Assembly: GCA_028874765.1 (NCBI GenBank)
Contig: JAPPIE010000113.1
Span: 3,553-56,937 of the forward strand
Length of the DNA: 53,385 bases
DNA from: Gemmatimonadota bacterium
GTDB lineage: Bacteria; Latescibacterota; UBA2968
Direction: 5' to 3'
Shown here: one piece after another, positions 1 through 9,136 of the stretch
How the letters are laid out: every line of letters starts with the position of its first letter
How positions within the stretch are numbered: the first letter of the stretch is position 1
Made by a program: the position numbers and the translations under genes
The notes under the pieces: generated by a model
Seen by the model: the letters and a program-made list of their open reading frames with translations, nothing else
What the model was told of the DNA's origin: nothing
Database searches by the model: none

Positions 1-1124
1 ATGCGGGATATAAGACCGCGTTGTTTGGCAAGTATCATATCCGGCAGGATCCGCGTGGGTTTGATACGTGGTGTATTCATCCCGGGCAGGGGGTGTATTT
101 TGACCCGACGTATATCGATAATGGGAAAGAGGTGCAAAAGGAGGGGTACGCCACGGATATAACGACGGATATGGCGCTTGAATTTTTGAAGGGGTTGGAT
201 GGTGAGCAGCCCTTTTGTCTGGTGTATCAGTTTAAGGCGCCGCATCGACCGTTTACGCCAGCCCCCCGGCACGCGCATCTTTTTGATGATGTTGAGATTC
301 CCCAGCCGGAGACGTATGGCGATGATTTTGCGACGCGGAAGATTGCGGCTCTGGCCGAAGATATGAAGTTTGATATTAGTCTGGCGCCCGATTATGACGA
401 TATACCCGAGGGCTTGAGTGAAGGGGAAAAGAAGGACTGGATTTACCAGCGTTTTATGAAGGATCGGTATCGCACGATTTACGGTGTGGATGAAAATCTG
501 GGGCGGGTGCTGGATTATCTGGATGAGACGGGTTGGGCTGACGATACCCTGGTGATTTACACATCGGATCACGGGTATTTTTTGGGCGATTACGGATGGT
601 ACGACAAGCGGTTTATGTACGAGCCGTCAATTCGCATTCCGCTGGTGGTGCGTTATCCAAATGGGGGTATAAGCGGCAATGTGACCGATGCGCTGGTGAT
701 GAATGTGGATTTTGCGCCGACGATTCTGGATTTTGCGGGTGTGGAAATTCCCGAAGGTGTGCAAGGCGAGAGTTTGCGTCCGTTGCTCCAGGGGACAGAG
801 CCGGATGATTGGCGCAGGTCTGTTTATTACGCTTATTTTGAAGATTCATGGGTGCTGCACGGCAAGGGGGCAGAGGCGATGTCGGAGCCGTCGTTTCAGT
901 ATTTTACGCCGCACCGCATTGGCCCGCACCGCGGCGTGCGTACAGACCGCTACAAGCTGATTGAATATTATGCCGAGGGCGATTACTGGGAGTTGTTCGA
1001 TTTGCAAGAGGATCCCAATGAATTGCGAAATGTGTACGATGACGCCGCGTACGCAGATTTGGTGGCGGAGTTGAAGGCTGGGTTGCGGAGGTTGCAGGTG
1101 CAGTATGGGGATTTGGGTGTGTGA
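1..1124 (+). CDS. Sulfatase, 3' part (5' end outside window)
   Basis: The reading frame is open from base 3 and lacks its start, so about 373 C-terminal residues are visible. Sulfatases of the alkaline-phosphatase superfamily hydrolyse sulfate esters, often on polysaccharides. The first residues read AGYKTALFGKYH, the conserved sulfatase block that normally follows the CxPSR formylglycine motif by some tens of residues. That catalytic motif lies upstream of the window and cannot be checked. Further on, SDHGYFLGDYGWYDKR (about residues 187-202 of the visible part) is the metal-binding Asp-His block, followed by the typical IRIPLVVRYP strand. The C-terminal region (RTDRYKLIEYY, WELFDLQEDPNELRN) is characteristic of the N-sulfoglucosamine/iduronate sulfatase type. 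The gene converges on lpdA with two bases between the stops and no terminator hairpin. Substrate unknown. Confidence 0.93.
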   Translation, partial: AGYKTALFGKYHIRQDPRGFDTWCIHPGQGVYFDPTYIDNGKEVQKEGYATDITTDMALEFLKGLDGEQPFCLVYQFKAPHRPFTPAPRHAHLFDDVEIPQPETYGDDFATRKIAALAEDMKFDISLAPDYDDIPEGLSEGEKKDWIYQRFMKDRYRTIYGVDENLGRVLDYLDETGWADDTLVIYTSDHGYFLGDYGWYDKRFMYEPSIRIPLVVRYPNGGISGNVTDALVMNVDFAPTILDFAGVEIPEGVQGESLRPLLQGTEPDDWRRSVYYAYFEDSWVLHGKGAEAMSEPSFQYFTPHRIGPHRGVRTDRYKLIEYYAEGDYWELFDLQEDPNELRNVYDDAAYADLVAELKAGLRRLQVQYGDLGV

Positions 1125-1126
1125 AG

Positions 1127-2539
1127 CTACTTTTTGGGCATGTACACGTCGGTGGCGGAGCCGAGGTGGATTTCTGAGGCTATGCCGATGGATTCGGCGA
1201 GTGAGGGGTGCGGGTGAATGGTGTGGGCAATGTCTTCGGCGACGGCAGCCATTTCAATGGCGAGTACGCCTTCGGCGATGAGGTCGCCCGCATGTGGTCC
1301 TACGATGCCCATGCCGAGTACGCGCTGGGTATAGGGATCGACAATGAGCTTGGTCTGGCCTTCGATGCGCCCAATGGCATGCGCTTTGCCCAGGGCGGCC
1401 CAGGGGAAGCGCACGATATCGACTTTTCGGTCTTGTTCGCGGGCGTCGGTTTCGGTCAGGCCCACCCAGGCAATTTCGGGATCGGTGTACACGACAGAGG
1501 GTATGAGTGCGTCAAAAGACGCGGGTTCACCGGCGAGAACTTCGGCGGCGATTTTGCCTTCGTGCGCGGCTTTGTGGGCAAGGCCGGGACCCGGAACGGC
1601 ATCGCCGATTGCAAAGAGGCGGGGGTCGTTTGTACGCATTTGCGAATCGACTTCGATGAATCCCTGATCATTGGGTTCAATGTCCGTGTTTTCAAGGCCG
1701 ATATTGTCTGTATTTGGGCGTCGGCCAATGCAGAGGAGGACGCGGTCGAATATTTCGGATGTTTTCGATTCTTCGCCTTCCCAGTGTACTTCAATGCCGG
1801 TGTTGACTTCTTCGATATGCGTGACGCGCGTGCTGGTGTGTATGGCGCTGAATGCCTGACGCAACCGGGTTTCGAGGGGTTTGATCAGGTCGGGGTCGGT
1901 GCCGGGCAAGAGGGTGTCGGTCATTTCGACGACTGTGACGGCACTTCCCAATGCGGCGTAAACACTGCCGAGTTCGAGGCCGATGATGCCTCCGCCAACG
2001 ACGAGGAGGCTTTTGGGTATTTCGTCGAGGTCGAGTGCTGTTGTCGAGTCCAGGATGCGCGGTGTGTCGAGCGCGAAAATTGGGAGGACGACAGGGCGTG
2101 AGCCCGTGGCGATGATGGCGTGTTCAAATTCTACGCGGTCGATATCCCCATCGCCTGAGATAGACGCGCTTTGCGAATTCTCGAATTGCGCGTAGCCCGT
2201 CAGGTGGGTAACCTTGCGCTGGCGCACCAGGCCAGACAGACCGGTCGAGAGGCGGGTGATGATGTTGTCTTTCCAGCCGCGCAGGGCGTCCAGATCGATT
2301 TTGGGATCGCCAAAGGTGAGGCCATAAGTTCTGGCTTCACTGGCTTCGGTGATGAGTTCTGCAACGTGGAGCAGGGCTTTGGATGGGATGCACCCGCGCA
2401 ATAAGCAGGTGCCACCGAGGTTGTCATCGGCATTGACGAGGGTAACTTGCAGACCCAGGTCAGCAGCGCGAAAGGCCGCAGTATATCCGCCGGGACCGCC
2501 GCCGATTACGAGGAGATCGGTTTTGTGCGTTTCAGCCAT
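1127..2539 (-). CDS. lpdA: Dihydrolipoyl dehydrogenase (E3)
   Basis: E3 component of 2-oxoacid dehydrogenase complexes: it re-oxidises dihydrolipoamide on E2 and reduces NAD+ in the cytoplasm. At 470 residues it has the usual length. An N-terminal FAD-binding GGGPGG motif (residues 13-18) is followed by the redox-active disulfide in GGTCLLRGCIPSK (C45 and C50). A second Rossmann motif, VVGGGIIGLELGS, binds NAD. The C-terminal HPHPSLAES supplies the catalytic His of the partner subunit. It is the last gene of aceE-E2-E3 on this strand, 14 bases after the E2 stop, so it is probably dedicated to pyruvate dehydrogenase, although E3 is often shared between complexes. Confidence 0.97.
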   Translation of the reverse strand: MAETHKTDLLVIGGGPGGYTAAFRAADLGLQVTLVNADDNLGGTCLLRGCIPSKALLHVAELITEASEARTYGLTFGDPKIDLDALRGWKDNIITRLSTGLSGLVRQRKVTHLTGYAQFENSQSASISGDGDIDRVEFEHAIIATGSRPVVLPIFALDTPRILDSTTALDLDEIPKSLLVVGGGIIGLELGSVYAALGSAVTVVEMTDTLLPGTDPDLIKPLETRLRQAFSAIHTSTRVTHIEEVNTGIEVHWEGEESKTSEIFDRVLLCIGRRPNTDNIGLENTDIEPNDQGFIEVDSQMRTNDPRLFAIGDAVPGPGLAHKAAHEGKIAAEVLAGEPASFDALIPSVVYTDPEIAWVGLTETDAREQDRKVDIVRFPWAALGKAHAIGRIEGQTKLIVDPYTQRVLGMGIVGPHAGDLIAEGVLAIEMAAVAEDIAHTIHPHPSLAESIGIASEIHLGSATDVYMPKK

Positions 2540-2553
2540 GTGATTTCTCCAGT

Positions 2554-3792
2554 TTATCCGCCCATGAGCATGAGTTCCGGGTTTTCGAGCGCATCGACGA
2601 TTTTTCGCATAAATCGCGCGCCGTCGGCGCCGTCAATGACGCGGTGATCATAAGAGAGTGCCAGAGGCATGATGAGGCGGGGTTCGATGCGGCCCTCGCG
2701 CACGGTGGCTTCTTCTCTTGCGCGTCCAAATCCCAATATCGCAACTTCGGGGTGATTGACGATGGGGGTAAATTCGCCCACGCCCAGGCTGCCCAGGTTG
2801 GTGACGGTGAATGTGCCGCCTTGTAATTCGTCGAGGCCGATTTTGCTGGTGCGCGCGCGGTCGCTGATGTCGCCGAGTTCGAGAGCCAATTCCAGGATGT
2901 CTTTGCGATCGACGTCTTTGATGACGGGAACGAGTAAGCCGCGCTCGGTGTCAACGGCGATGCCGAGGTTGTAGTAGTGTTTGAGAATAATTTCATTGGC
3001 GCCTGTATCGAGGCTGGCGTTGAATTGCGGAAAGGTCTTGAGCGCGGTGATGATTGCTTTTAGCGCGAGGACAGTTGGCGTCAGTTTGGCTCCCAGTGCT
3101 TCGGCTTTTTCTTTGTTGCGCTGCCGAAATGCTTCGAGGTCTGTGACGTCTGCGCGATCAAATTGCGTGACATGAGCCACCTGTTGCCAGGCCTGGCTCA
3201 TATTTTTTGCTATAATTTGCCGAACTTTGCTGAGGGGTTGGCGCTCGATGTTGCCCCATCTCGAGAAGTCGGGCAATTCGACGGGTGCGGTTGGTGCAAT
3301 ACCACCTGTTTGCCGGTCGCGCACAGCGGCTTTGATATCGTCTTGTGAGATGCGGCCACCCGGTCCAGAGCCAGCGACCTGTGTGAGATCTACACCGAGC
3401 TCTCGCGCGAGCCGCCGCGTGGATGGGGCTGCGGGAATGGGGTCGCCGTTTGCAGGTGGTCTGGTAGGTGTTGGCTCGGGTGCTCTGGGTTCGGGTTCTT
3501 CTTTTGGTGCAGGGGTTGGTGCTTCGGCTTCCGGCTCTTCTGGGACGGATTTTTCACCTTCTTCAACGGAGATCAATAAACTGCCCACGGGCACGCGGTC
3601 TCCGGCACTAATGTGTATTTTTGTGATGGTGCCAGCAACACTGCTGGGTACTTCAACGAGGGCTTTGTCGGTTTCGAGTTCGACTACGCTTTGATCGATT
3701 TCAACGGTGTCGCCCTCGGCAACGAGTACGCTGACTACATCGCCAGCTTCTACACCTTCGCCGAGATCGGGAAGTTTAAATTCGGTTGCCAC
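2554..3792 (-). CDS. aceF: Dihydrolipoamide acetyltransferase (pyruvate dehydrogenase E2)
   Basis: Core of the pyruvate dehydrogenase complex, transferring acetyl groups from lipoamide to CoA. Domains in order: one lipoyl domain (residues 1-78) with lipoyl lysine K43 in ETDKALVEVP; a Pro/Glu/Ala-rich linker (about 80-120); a peripheral-subunit-binding domain (about 122-158, STRRLARELGVDL...GPGGRI); and the catalytic acyltransferase domain (about 185-412) with active-site DHRVIDGADG near the C-terminus. A single lipoyl domain is fewer than the three of E. coli AceF. The start is GTG at 3792, supported by AAGGAGGT at 3796-3803. It lies 25 bases after aceE and 14 before lpdA. Confidence 0.95.
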   Translation of the reverse strand: MATEFKLPDLGEGVEAGDVVSVLVAEGDTVEIDQSVVELETDKALVEVPSSVAGTITKIHISAGDRVPVGSLLISVEEGEKSVPEEPEAEAPTPAPKEEPEPRAPEPTPTRPPANGDPIPAAPSTRRLARELGVDLTQVAGSGPGGRISQDDIKAAVRDRQTGGIAPTAPVELPDFSRWGNIERQPLSKVRQIIAKNMSQAWQQVAHVTQFDRADVTDLEAFRQRNKEKAEALGAKLTPTVLALKAIITALKTFPQFNASLDTGANEIILKHYYNLGIAVDTERGLLVPVIKDVDRKDILELALELGDISDRARTSKIGLDELQGGTFTVTNLGSLGVGEFTPIVNHPEVAILGFGRAREEATVREGRIEPRLIMPLALSYDHRVIDGADGARFMRKIVDALENPELMLMGG

Positions 3793-3817
3793 GAGACCTC
3801 CTTAATCGCGGATTGAG

Positions 3818-6523
3818 TTAATAGTACGTCGTGACCGGGCCTGCCGATACGGGGTCGATTTTTTCGGGATCTATTCCGAGTTCGTCGATGGCTGTGGCGA
3901 CTTGTTCGCGTTTGATTTTGCCCTGTTTTGCCAGGACGTGAAGCGCGGCCACAGCGATGCACTCGGCGTCAACTTCAAAATGCCGGCGCAGAGCCTGGCG
4001 CGTGTCGCTGCGCCCAAATCCATCTGTGCCGAGGACCATCATGTCTTCGGGTATCCATGGGCGGATCATTTCGGGCAGGGATTTCATGTAATCGGATGCG
4101 GCGACTATTGGACCATCGGTTTTTTCGAGTACTTTGACGATATACGGCTTTTTCTTTCGCCGAGTTGGGTGCAGCATGTTCCACCGCTCGGTTTCAAGCG
4201 CGTCCCGCCGCAATTCCTTGTATGAAGTGACGCTCCACACGTCGGCGGAAATATTGTATTCGGCGGCGAGGATTTCTTGCGCGCGCAGGGTTTCGCGAAG
4301 GATGGATGCACTGCCAAAGAGCTGAATCTTGTGCTGGCCCTGTTGTGTTTCGTGCGTCTTGAGCGGATAAATGCCTTTGACAATGCCTTCTTCAACGCCT
4401 TTGGGCATGGGGGGGTGTTCGTAGTTTTCATTGCCCAGGGTCATGTAGTAATAGACATCTTCTTGTTCCTGGTACATGCGTCGGATGCCGTCCTGGATGA
4501 TGATGGCAATTTCGTAGGCATAGGCCGGGTCGTAGGCGATACAGTTGGGAACGGATGAGGCGAGAATGTGGCTGTGTCCGTCTTCGTGCTGGAGTCCTTC
4601 GCCGTTGAGCGTGGTGCGCCCGGCTGTTCCGCCTAAGAGAAAGCCCTTGCAGCGGATATCGCCGGCCAGCCACATGAGGTCGCCCACGCGCTGAAATCCG
4701 AACATGGAATAGTAGATGTAGAACGGGATGGTGTTGACGCCGTGTGTGGCATAAGCTGTGCCAGCGCAGATGAATGAGGACATGGCACCGGCTTCGTTGA
4801 TGCCTTCTTCGAGTATTTGGCCGTCTTGCGCTTCTCGATAGTAGCTGATGTTGCCCGCGTCAACGGGTTCGTATATCTGCCCCATGTGCGAGTAGATGCC
4901 GAGTTGCCGAAAGAGGGAATCCATACCAAAGGTGCGGGCTTCGTCCGGGATGATGGGGACGAGCAGTTTGCCGATGTCTTTGTCGCGAGCGAGTTTGGCA
5001 AACAGGCGCGCAAAAGCCATGGTTGTAGAGGCCTGGCGATCGCCTGTACCTTTGAAGGCTTCGTCGAATACGTCGCGCGAGGGTGCTTGAATGGGTTTGG
5101 CACGTACGCTTCGGCTGGGCAAATAGCCGCCGAGTTCGCGGCGTTGTTGTTGCAAATACTGCATTTCGGGGCTGTCGTCGGGGGGACGATAAAAGGGTGC
5201 TTTGCCCACCTCGCTGTCGGAGATGGGAATGTCAAAGCGCCGCTTAAATTCTCGCATCTCGTCTTCTTCGAGCTTTTTTTGCTGGTGGGTCATGTTGCGG
5301 CCTTCGCCAGCTTCGCCCAGGCCATAGCCTTTGATGGTTTTGGCCAGGATGACAGTTGGTGCGCCTTTGTGTTCCACAGCGGCTTTGAAGGCGGCGTACA
5401 CTTTTTCGGGATCGTGACCCCCGCGACGCAATTTTTGAAGTTGTTCATCCGAGAGGTGTTCGACTATTTTGAGCAGGTCGGGATGGGTGCCAAAAAAGTC
5501 GCGGCGAATGTATTCGCCGGATTCGACGGTGTATTTCTGGTATTGGCCATCGACGACTTCTTCCATGCGCTGCTGAAGCAGGCCCTGGGTGTCTTGTTCG
5601 AGTAGTGCGTCCCAATCGTCTCCCCATATCACTTTGATGACATTCCAGCCAGCGCCGCGAAATACCTGTTCGAGTTCTTGAATGATTTTGCTATTGCCAC
5701 GCACGGGACCGTCGAGGCGTTGCAGGTTGCAATTGATCACGAAGATGAGGTTGTCGAGTTGTTCGCGGGTTGCCAGGCTGATGGCGCCGAGGGTTTCGGG
5801 TTCGTCTGTTTCGCCGTCGCCAACGAAGACCCAGACTTTGGAATCGCGAGTCGATTTGAGGCCGCGGTCTTCGAGGTAGCGGTTGAAGCGGGCCTGAAAG
5901 ATGCCCATGAGGGGACCAAGTCCCATTGAGACGGTGGGAAATTGCCAGAAGTCGGGCATGAGATAGGGATGGGGATAGGAAGATAGACCGCCGGGATTGC
6001 GGAGTTCTCGGCGGAAGTTTTCGAGGTGTTCGGTGCTCAGCCGGCCTTCGAGAAAGGCGCGGGCATACATGCCGGGCGAGGCATGACCCTGGAAGAAGAC
6101 CTGGTCTCCGGAGAAATCGCCATTGGGTGCTTTGAAGAAGTGATTTTGACCCACTTCATATAGCGTGGCAGCCGATGCAAAGGTGGAGATGTGACCGCCG
6201 ATGCCATCGGCTTCTTTATTGGCACGGGTGACCATGGCCATGGCATTCCAGCGCACGAGACTTTTGATGCGGCGCTCAATTTCGCGGTCGCCCGGATAGG
6301 GCAGTTGTTTGTCGCGCGGGATGGTGTTGATATAAGGCGTATGGGATGCGAAGGGTATGTCAACGCCCAGACTTTTTTCTGCTTCTTGTTCGAGGCGGTC
6401 GAGCAAATAGCGCACGCGCTCGGGGCCGCCGTGTTGCAGAACATAAGCCAGAGATTCGATCCATTCTTCGGTTTCGATGGGATCGGTATCGCGAAATGTA
6501 TCTGGTGCGACAGAATCGGCCAT
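3818..6523 (-). CDS. aceE: Pyruvate dehydrogenase E1, homodimeric type
   Basis: Thiamine-diphosphate-dependent decarboxylation of pyruvate and acetylation of lipoyl-E2. At 901 residues it is the homodimeric (AceE) form and not the alpha/beta heterotetramer. The ThDP/Mg motif is seen as VFVGDGETDEPE followed some 27 residues later by INCNLQRLDGPVRGN. The QGHASPGMYARAFLEGRL block and the C-terminal transketolase-like region (LGTDGFGRSDTRQALRRHFEV) also match AceE. The ATG at 6523 follows an AAGGAG Shine-Dalgarno. It is the first gene of the operon, with a promoter-like sequence at 6607-6635 and a palindrome at 6572-6583 in the leader. Confidence 0.97.
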   Translation of the reverse strand: MADSVAPDTFRDTDPIETEEWIESLAYVLQHGGPERVRYLLDRLEQEAEKSLGVDIPFASHTPYINTIPRDKQLPYPGDREIERRIKSLVRWNAMAMVTRANKEADGIGGHISTFASAATLYEVGQNHFFKAPNGDFSGDQVFFQGHASPGMYARAFLEGRLSTEHLENFRRELRNPGGLSSYPHPYLMPDFWQFPTVSMGLGPLMGIFQARFNRYLEDRGLKSTRDSKVWVFVGDGETDEPETLGAISLATREQLDNLIFVINCNLQRLDGPVRGNSKIIQELEQVFRGAGWNVIKVIWGDDWDALLEQDTQGLLQQRMEEVVDGQYQKYTVESGEYIRRDFFGTHPDLLKIVEHLSDEQLQKLRRGGHDPEKVYAAFKAAVEHKGAPTVILAKTIKGYGLGEAGEGRNMTHQQKKLEEDEMREFKRRFDIPISDSEVGKAPFYRPPDDSPEMQYLQQQRRELGGYLPSRSVRAKPIQAPSRDVFDEAFKGTGDRQASTTMAFARLFAKLARDKDIGKLLVPIIPDEARTFGMDSLFRQLGIYSHMGQIYEPVDAGNISYYREAQDGQILEEGINEAGAMSSFICAGTAYATHGVNTIPFYIYYSMFGFQRVGDLMWLAGDIRCKGFLLGGTAGRTTLNGEGLQHEDGHSHILASSVPNCIAYDPAYAYEIAIIIQDGIRRMYQEQEDVYYYMTLGNENYEHPPMPKGVEEGIVKGIYPLKTHETQQGQHKIQLFGSASILRETLRAQEILAAEYNISADVWSVTSYKELRRDALETERWNMLHPTRRKKKPYIVKVLEKTDGPIVAASDYMKSLPEMIRPWIPEDMMVLGTDGFGRSDTRQALRRHFEVDAECIAVAALHVLAKQGKIKREQVATAIDELGIDPEKIDPVSAGPVTTYY

Positions 6524-6571
6524 GGTAAAACTCCTTTGTTCTGGAGTGCAATAACAGGTATTGATAATAAT

Positions 6572-6583
6572 ATACGCGCGTAT
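6572..6583. promoter_or_regulatory. Perfect 12-bp palindrome in the aceE leader
   Basis: ATACGCGCGTAT reads the same on both strands and sits about 20 bases downstream of the predicted start of transcription, about 50 bases before the aceE start codon. This is a plausible operator site for a dimeric repressor. The regulator is unknown. Confidence 0.4.
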
Positions 6584-6606
6584 CCAAATGTCTCTTTTGT
6601 GCGTGA

Positions 6607-6635
6607 AATTTACGAGGGATAATGAATTTTGTCAA
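6607..6635 (-). promoter_or_regulatory. Sigma-70-type promoter of the aceE operon
   Basis: On the minus strand TTGACA (6635-6630), a 17-base spacer and TAAATT (6612-6607). The predicted transcript starts near 6600, giving a leader of about 75 bases before aceE. Assigned from consensus match and position only. Confidence 0.6.
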
Positions 6636-6792
6636 ATGTAGAGCGTATTTTTTTGCGAGAGAATGGCAAATTTTAAGGAGATGTATTTATATAAGATGTT
6701 GTTAATTAGTAAAATGATATGGTTAGTTGACTGGTTGGTAAAGTATGATGAAAAAACAGGGCATCTCGCATCTTCCGGGGGGAGAATAGATG

Positions 6793-7185
6793 TCAGGCGT
6801 CCGGTACTTGTTGTCCCCGATGGCAGGTCTGGCAGGTGATCTGGGTGAATTGTCCTTCTTTGAAGTCTTTGAGGATTTCGCCATTGATTTTTTGCGTCAT
6901 GGTAATCATGAGGCGCGCGATGTCTTTGCGGGGGTTTTCGTCTGAGGCGAAGTCGTAAGTGGATAGGGATTGGCCTTCTTCCCCTTTGTGGCAAGCGTGA
7001 CAGCGCACGCCCAGTGCTTTGCTAAAGTCTTTCATGTATTGCATGAGTTGCGCTTTTTTGATGTCTTTGGGCAGGACTTTTAAGTTGGTGTAGGTGTCGG
7101 GAATTTGCGCGAAAGATGCGGTGACGATCAGAGAGATGAGGGAACTGAGTGTGAGAATGAGTGCGATGAGTAGTGAACGGTTCAT
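6793..7185 (-). CDS. Periplasmic two-heme cytochrome c, reaction-centre cytochrome-like fold
   Basis: 130 residues. The frame is open further upstream, but the ATG at 7185 has a GGAGG seven bases away and begins a clear signal peptide (NRSLLIALILTLSSLISL...FA), so it is the preferred start. Two heme-attachment CxxCH motifs are visible: CHACH in the middle and CQTCH near the C-terminus. The intervening text (LSTYDFASDENPRKDIARLM) resembles small cytochromes related to the photosynthetic reaction-centre cytochrome subunit (CytoC_RC family), which are common in non-phototrophic soil and marine bacteria. It probably carries electrons in the periplasm; the partner is not visible here. The FAH-fold gene 7199-8227 lies 13 bases upstream on the same strand. 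Confidence 0.82.
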   Translation of the reverse strand: MNRSLLIALILTLSSLISLIVTASFAQIPDTYTNLKVLPKDIKKAQLMQYMKDFSKALGVRCHACHKGEEGQSLSTYDFASDENPRKDIARLMITMTQKINGEILKDFKEGQFTQITCQTCHRGQQVPDA

Positions 7186-7198
7186 GGCGCCTCCTTTT

Positions 7199-8227
7199 TT
7201 ATCTGTGATTATCCAGCCATTGCAGTTGATTTGTTTGCGGAAAAGCGGTGATGGGATTTTCGAGAGGTCCAATGCCTTCAAAGGTCATGCACACGCGGTC
7301 GCCTTCGCGCAAGCCGCTTTCGAGGTCGTCGTCGGAAAAGACAATGGGTGTGCCCCAGTAGAGGATTTGCAGGGTGTCGGGTTCAAGGGGTAAGCGGGAA
7401 AAGAGCGATCGTTCGAGGTGAAAGAGGCCGTCGGGCATGTTGAGATGGTTTTGTCCGGTATGTCCTTCTTTGTAGGCGATGCGCGTGTTGTTGCGTATCA
7501 CTTCACAAGAGACGGCTATGCTGCTGTCGTCATAAGCGGGGTCGGTGACCATCAGCGGACCGAGGCTGGCGCAGCCGTGGGACCAGTTTTTGGCCTGGGG
7601 TAAGTTGAGTGGGTTTTCGGCTTCGATGCCGTTGTCGGTGTAATCGTTGCCGCCGGTATATCCCAGGCGTTCAATTTGACCTGTGGTGTTGAGGCCGTAA
7701 ATGGTTACGAGTTCTGTTTCGGGTACAAGGCGCTGGGTGTTGTGCGGGTGCGATATACATCCGCCGTGTCCGACGAGGGCAGCGGTGTCGTTCTTGGCAA
7801 AGAGTTCGGGTGTGCCGCCTTGCGCGCATTCCCGGTATTTTTGATCATAGACGTTGACGGCATCACCGGTGGCCTGTTTGGCTTCTATTTCGCGCAATTT
7901 CGCGCTGTCTTCGTGGGTGACTCCCGCCAGCCAGATACGCAGTTTGTGCGGCGCATCTGTTGGTGCGGTTACCGGGCTGATGAGGTGAGGTTGGTCGGGA
8001 TCGGTCGCGTTGTTCAAGAGGTCGCGGAGTGAGAGGCGCGGCGCATTGCGGATGTTGATTGACTCTACTGTGGTTTCAATGCCGTTTTTGTTGCCTCCGT
8101 GGCGGTAATAGAGATCGTGAAGCGAAGCCGGGTGGGGGGCGCAGGCTGTGAGGTCAAAGACATCGTCGCCTTTGACAAGCCCCAGGCGAGATCCCCGCTC
8201 GGGGTGTGCGAATTGCAATAGTTTCAT
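7199..8227 (-). CDS. FAH-fold family protein (GguC/AraD1-like)
   Basis: 342 residues, cytoplasmic, with no signal peptide. The C-terminal two thirds resemble the fumarylacetoacetate-hydrolase fold as found in GguC/AraD1-type proteins: GGTPELFAKNDTAALVGHGG and VTIYGLNTTGQIERLGYTGGND, followed by acidic metal-binding residues. Members of this branch act on sugar-acid intermediates such as 2-keto-3-deoxy-arabinonate, but many are uncharacterised. It begins with ATG at 8227 (KLLQFAHPERGSRLG), diverges from the SDR gene at 8357, and is followed by the cytochrome gene. No pathway partner is next to it, so the substrate remains open. Confidence 0.68.
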   Translation of the reverse strand: MKLLQFAHPERGSRLGLVKGDDVFDLTACAPHPASLHDLYYRHGGNKNGIETTVESINIRNAPRLSLRDLLNNATDPDQPHLISPVTAPTDAPHKLRIWLAGVTHEDSAKLREIEAKQATGDAVNVYDQKYRECAQGGTPELFAKNDTAALVGHGGCISHPHNTQRLVPETELVTIYGLNTTGQIERLGYTGGNDYTDNGIEAENPLNLPQAKNWSHGCASLGPLMVTDPAYDDSSIAVSCEVIRNNTRIAYKEGHTGQNHLNMPDGLFHLERSLFSRLPLEPDTLQILYWGTPIVFSDDDLESGLREGDRVCMTFEGIGPLENPITAFPQTNQLQWLDNHR

Positions 8228-8356
8228 GGTTGCCTCGTTGATTGTGGGATGGAAAACAAGAATAGTTATTATTGGGGCACCTGTAAAGCAGATTTATCGT
8301 TAGCCATTGTGCGAATTTTTTTACATATTGAGAAAGGAACAAAGGAGGCGGATCTT

Positions 8357-9136
8357 ATGGCTATAGCACTGATTACGGGCGCGTCGAGTGGTATTGGTTT
8401 GGAATTGGCGCGGGTGTTTGCTGCTGATGGGGTTGATGTGATTTTGTCGGCGCGGTCCGAGGATAAGTTGCAGGTGCTGGCGGGAGAAGTGCGGGAGAAG
8501 TACGGTGTAAGAGCTGAGGTGATTGTGGCCGATTTGTCGGTGCCGGGTGAGGCAAAGAAGGTTTATGACCGGGTTGTGGAAATGGGATGGGATGTGGATT
8601 ATCTGGTGAATAATGCCGGGTTTGGGGTGTATGGTTTTTATGCAGAGACAGATTGGATAGCCGAAGCGGATATGTTACAGGTGAATATTGTCGCTTTGAC
8701 GCATTTGACCAAGTTGTTTTTGCCTGGTTTGATCGATAGGGGGCGAGGAAGAATTTTGAATGTGGCTTCGACTGCGGCGTTTCAGCCCGGTCCGAGGATG
8801 GCTGTGTATTTTGCGACGAAAGCGTATGTGTTGTCGTTTTCAGATGCGATTGCCAATGAGTTAAAGGGTACGGGTGTGAGCGTGACTGCGCTGTGTCCAG
8901 GGGCAACGGAGACGGGGTTTCAACGCGCTGCGGGTGCAACGGGTTCGCGTTTGTTTGATATGCGCGGGTTGCCCACGGGGGCCGATGTGGCGAAGTATGG
9001 GTATAGAGCTATGCAAAAGAGAAAGCGGGTCGCTATTCACGGGTTGATCAGTAAGATGCTGGCTTTTACTGTGCGCTTATTACCTCGACGAATTGTTGCC
9101 GCAACGACGAGAGCGTTGATTGCGAGGAGTGATTAA
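8357..9136 (+). CDS. Short-chain dehydrogenase/reductase
   Basis: NAD(P)-dependent oxidoreductase, 259 residues. The Rossmann motif LITGASSGIGLELA is at the N-terminus, NNAGFGVYG in the middle, and the catalytic Ser and Tyr-x-x-x-Lys in NVASTAAFQPGPRMAVYFATKAY. The closest family by look is the DltE/YqjQ-like group of unspecific SDRs. The start is ATG 8357, with AAGGAGG at 8342-8348; the open frame extends upstream but has no such site. The stop overlaps the hflX stop in a shared TTAA (9133-9136), so the two genes are fully convergent. Substrate unknown. Confidence 0.9.
   Translation: MAIALITGASSGIGLELARVFAADGVDVILSARSEDKLQVLAGEVREKYGVRAEVIVADLSVPGEAKKVYDRVVEMGWDVDYLVNNAGFGVYGFYAETDWIAEADMLQVNIVALTHLTKLFLPGLIDRGRGRILNVASTAAFQPGPRMAVYFATKAYVLSFSDAIANELKGTGVSVTALCPGATETGFQRAAGATGSRLFDMRGLPTGADVAKYGYRAMQKRKRVAIHGLISKMLAFTVRLLPRRIVAATTRALIARSD

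Noticed and set aside
1208-2101. 297-codon plus-strand frame over lpdA
   Set aside because: Antisense shadow of a clear dihydrolipoyl dehydrogenase; no family text and a GC-driven open frame.
6793-7185. Cytochrome considered as evidence of photosynthesis
   Set aside because: The fold is related to the reaction-centre cytochrome, but no reaction-centre or pigment genes are present and such small cytochromes are common in non-phototrophs.
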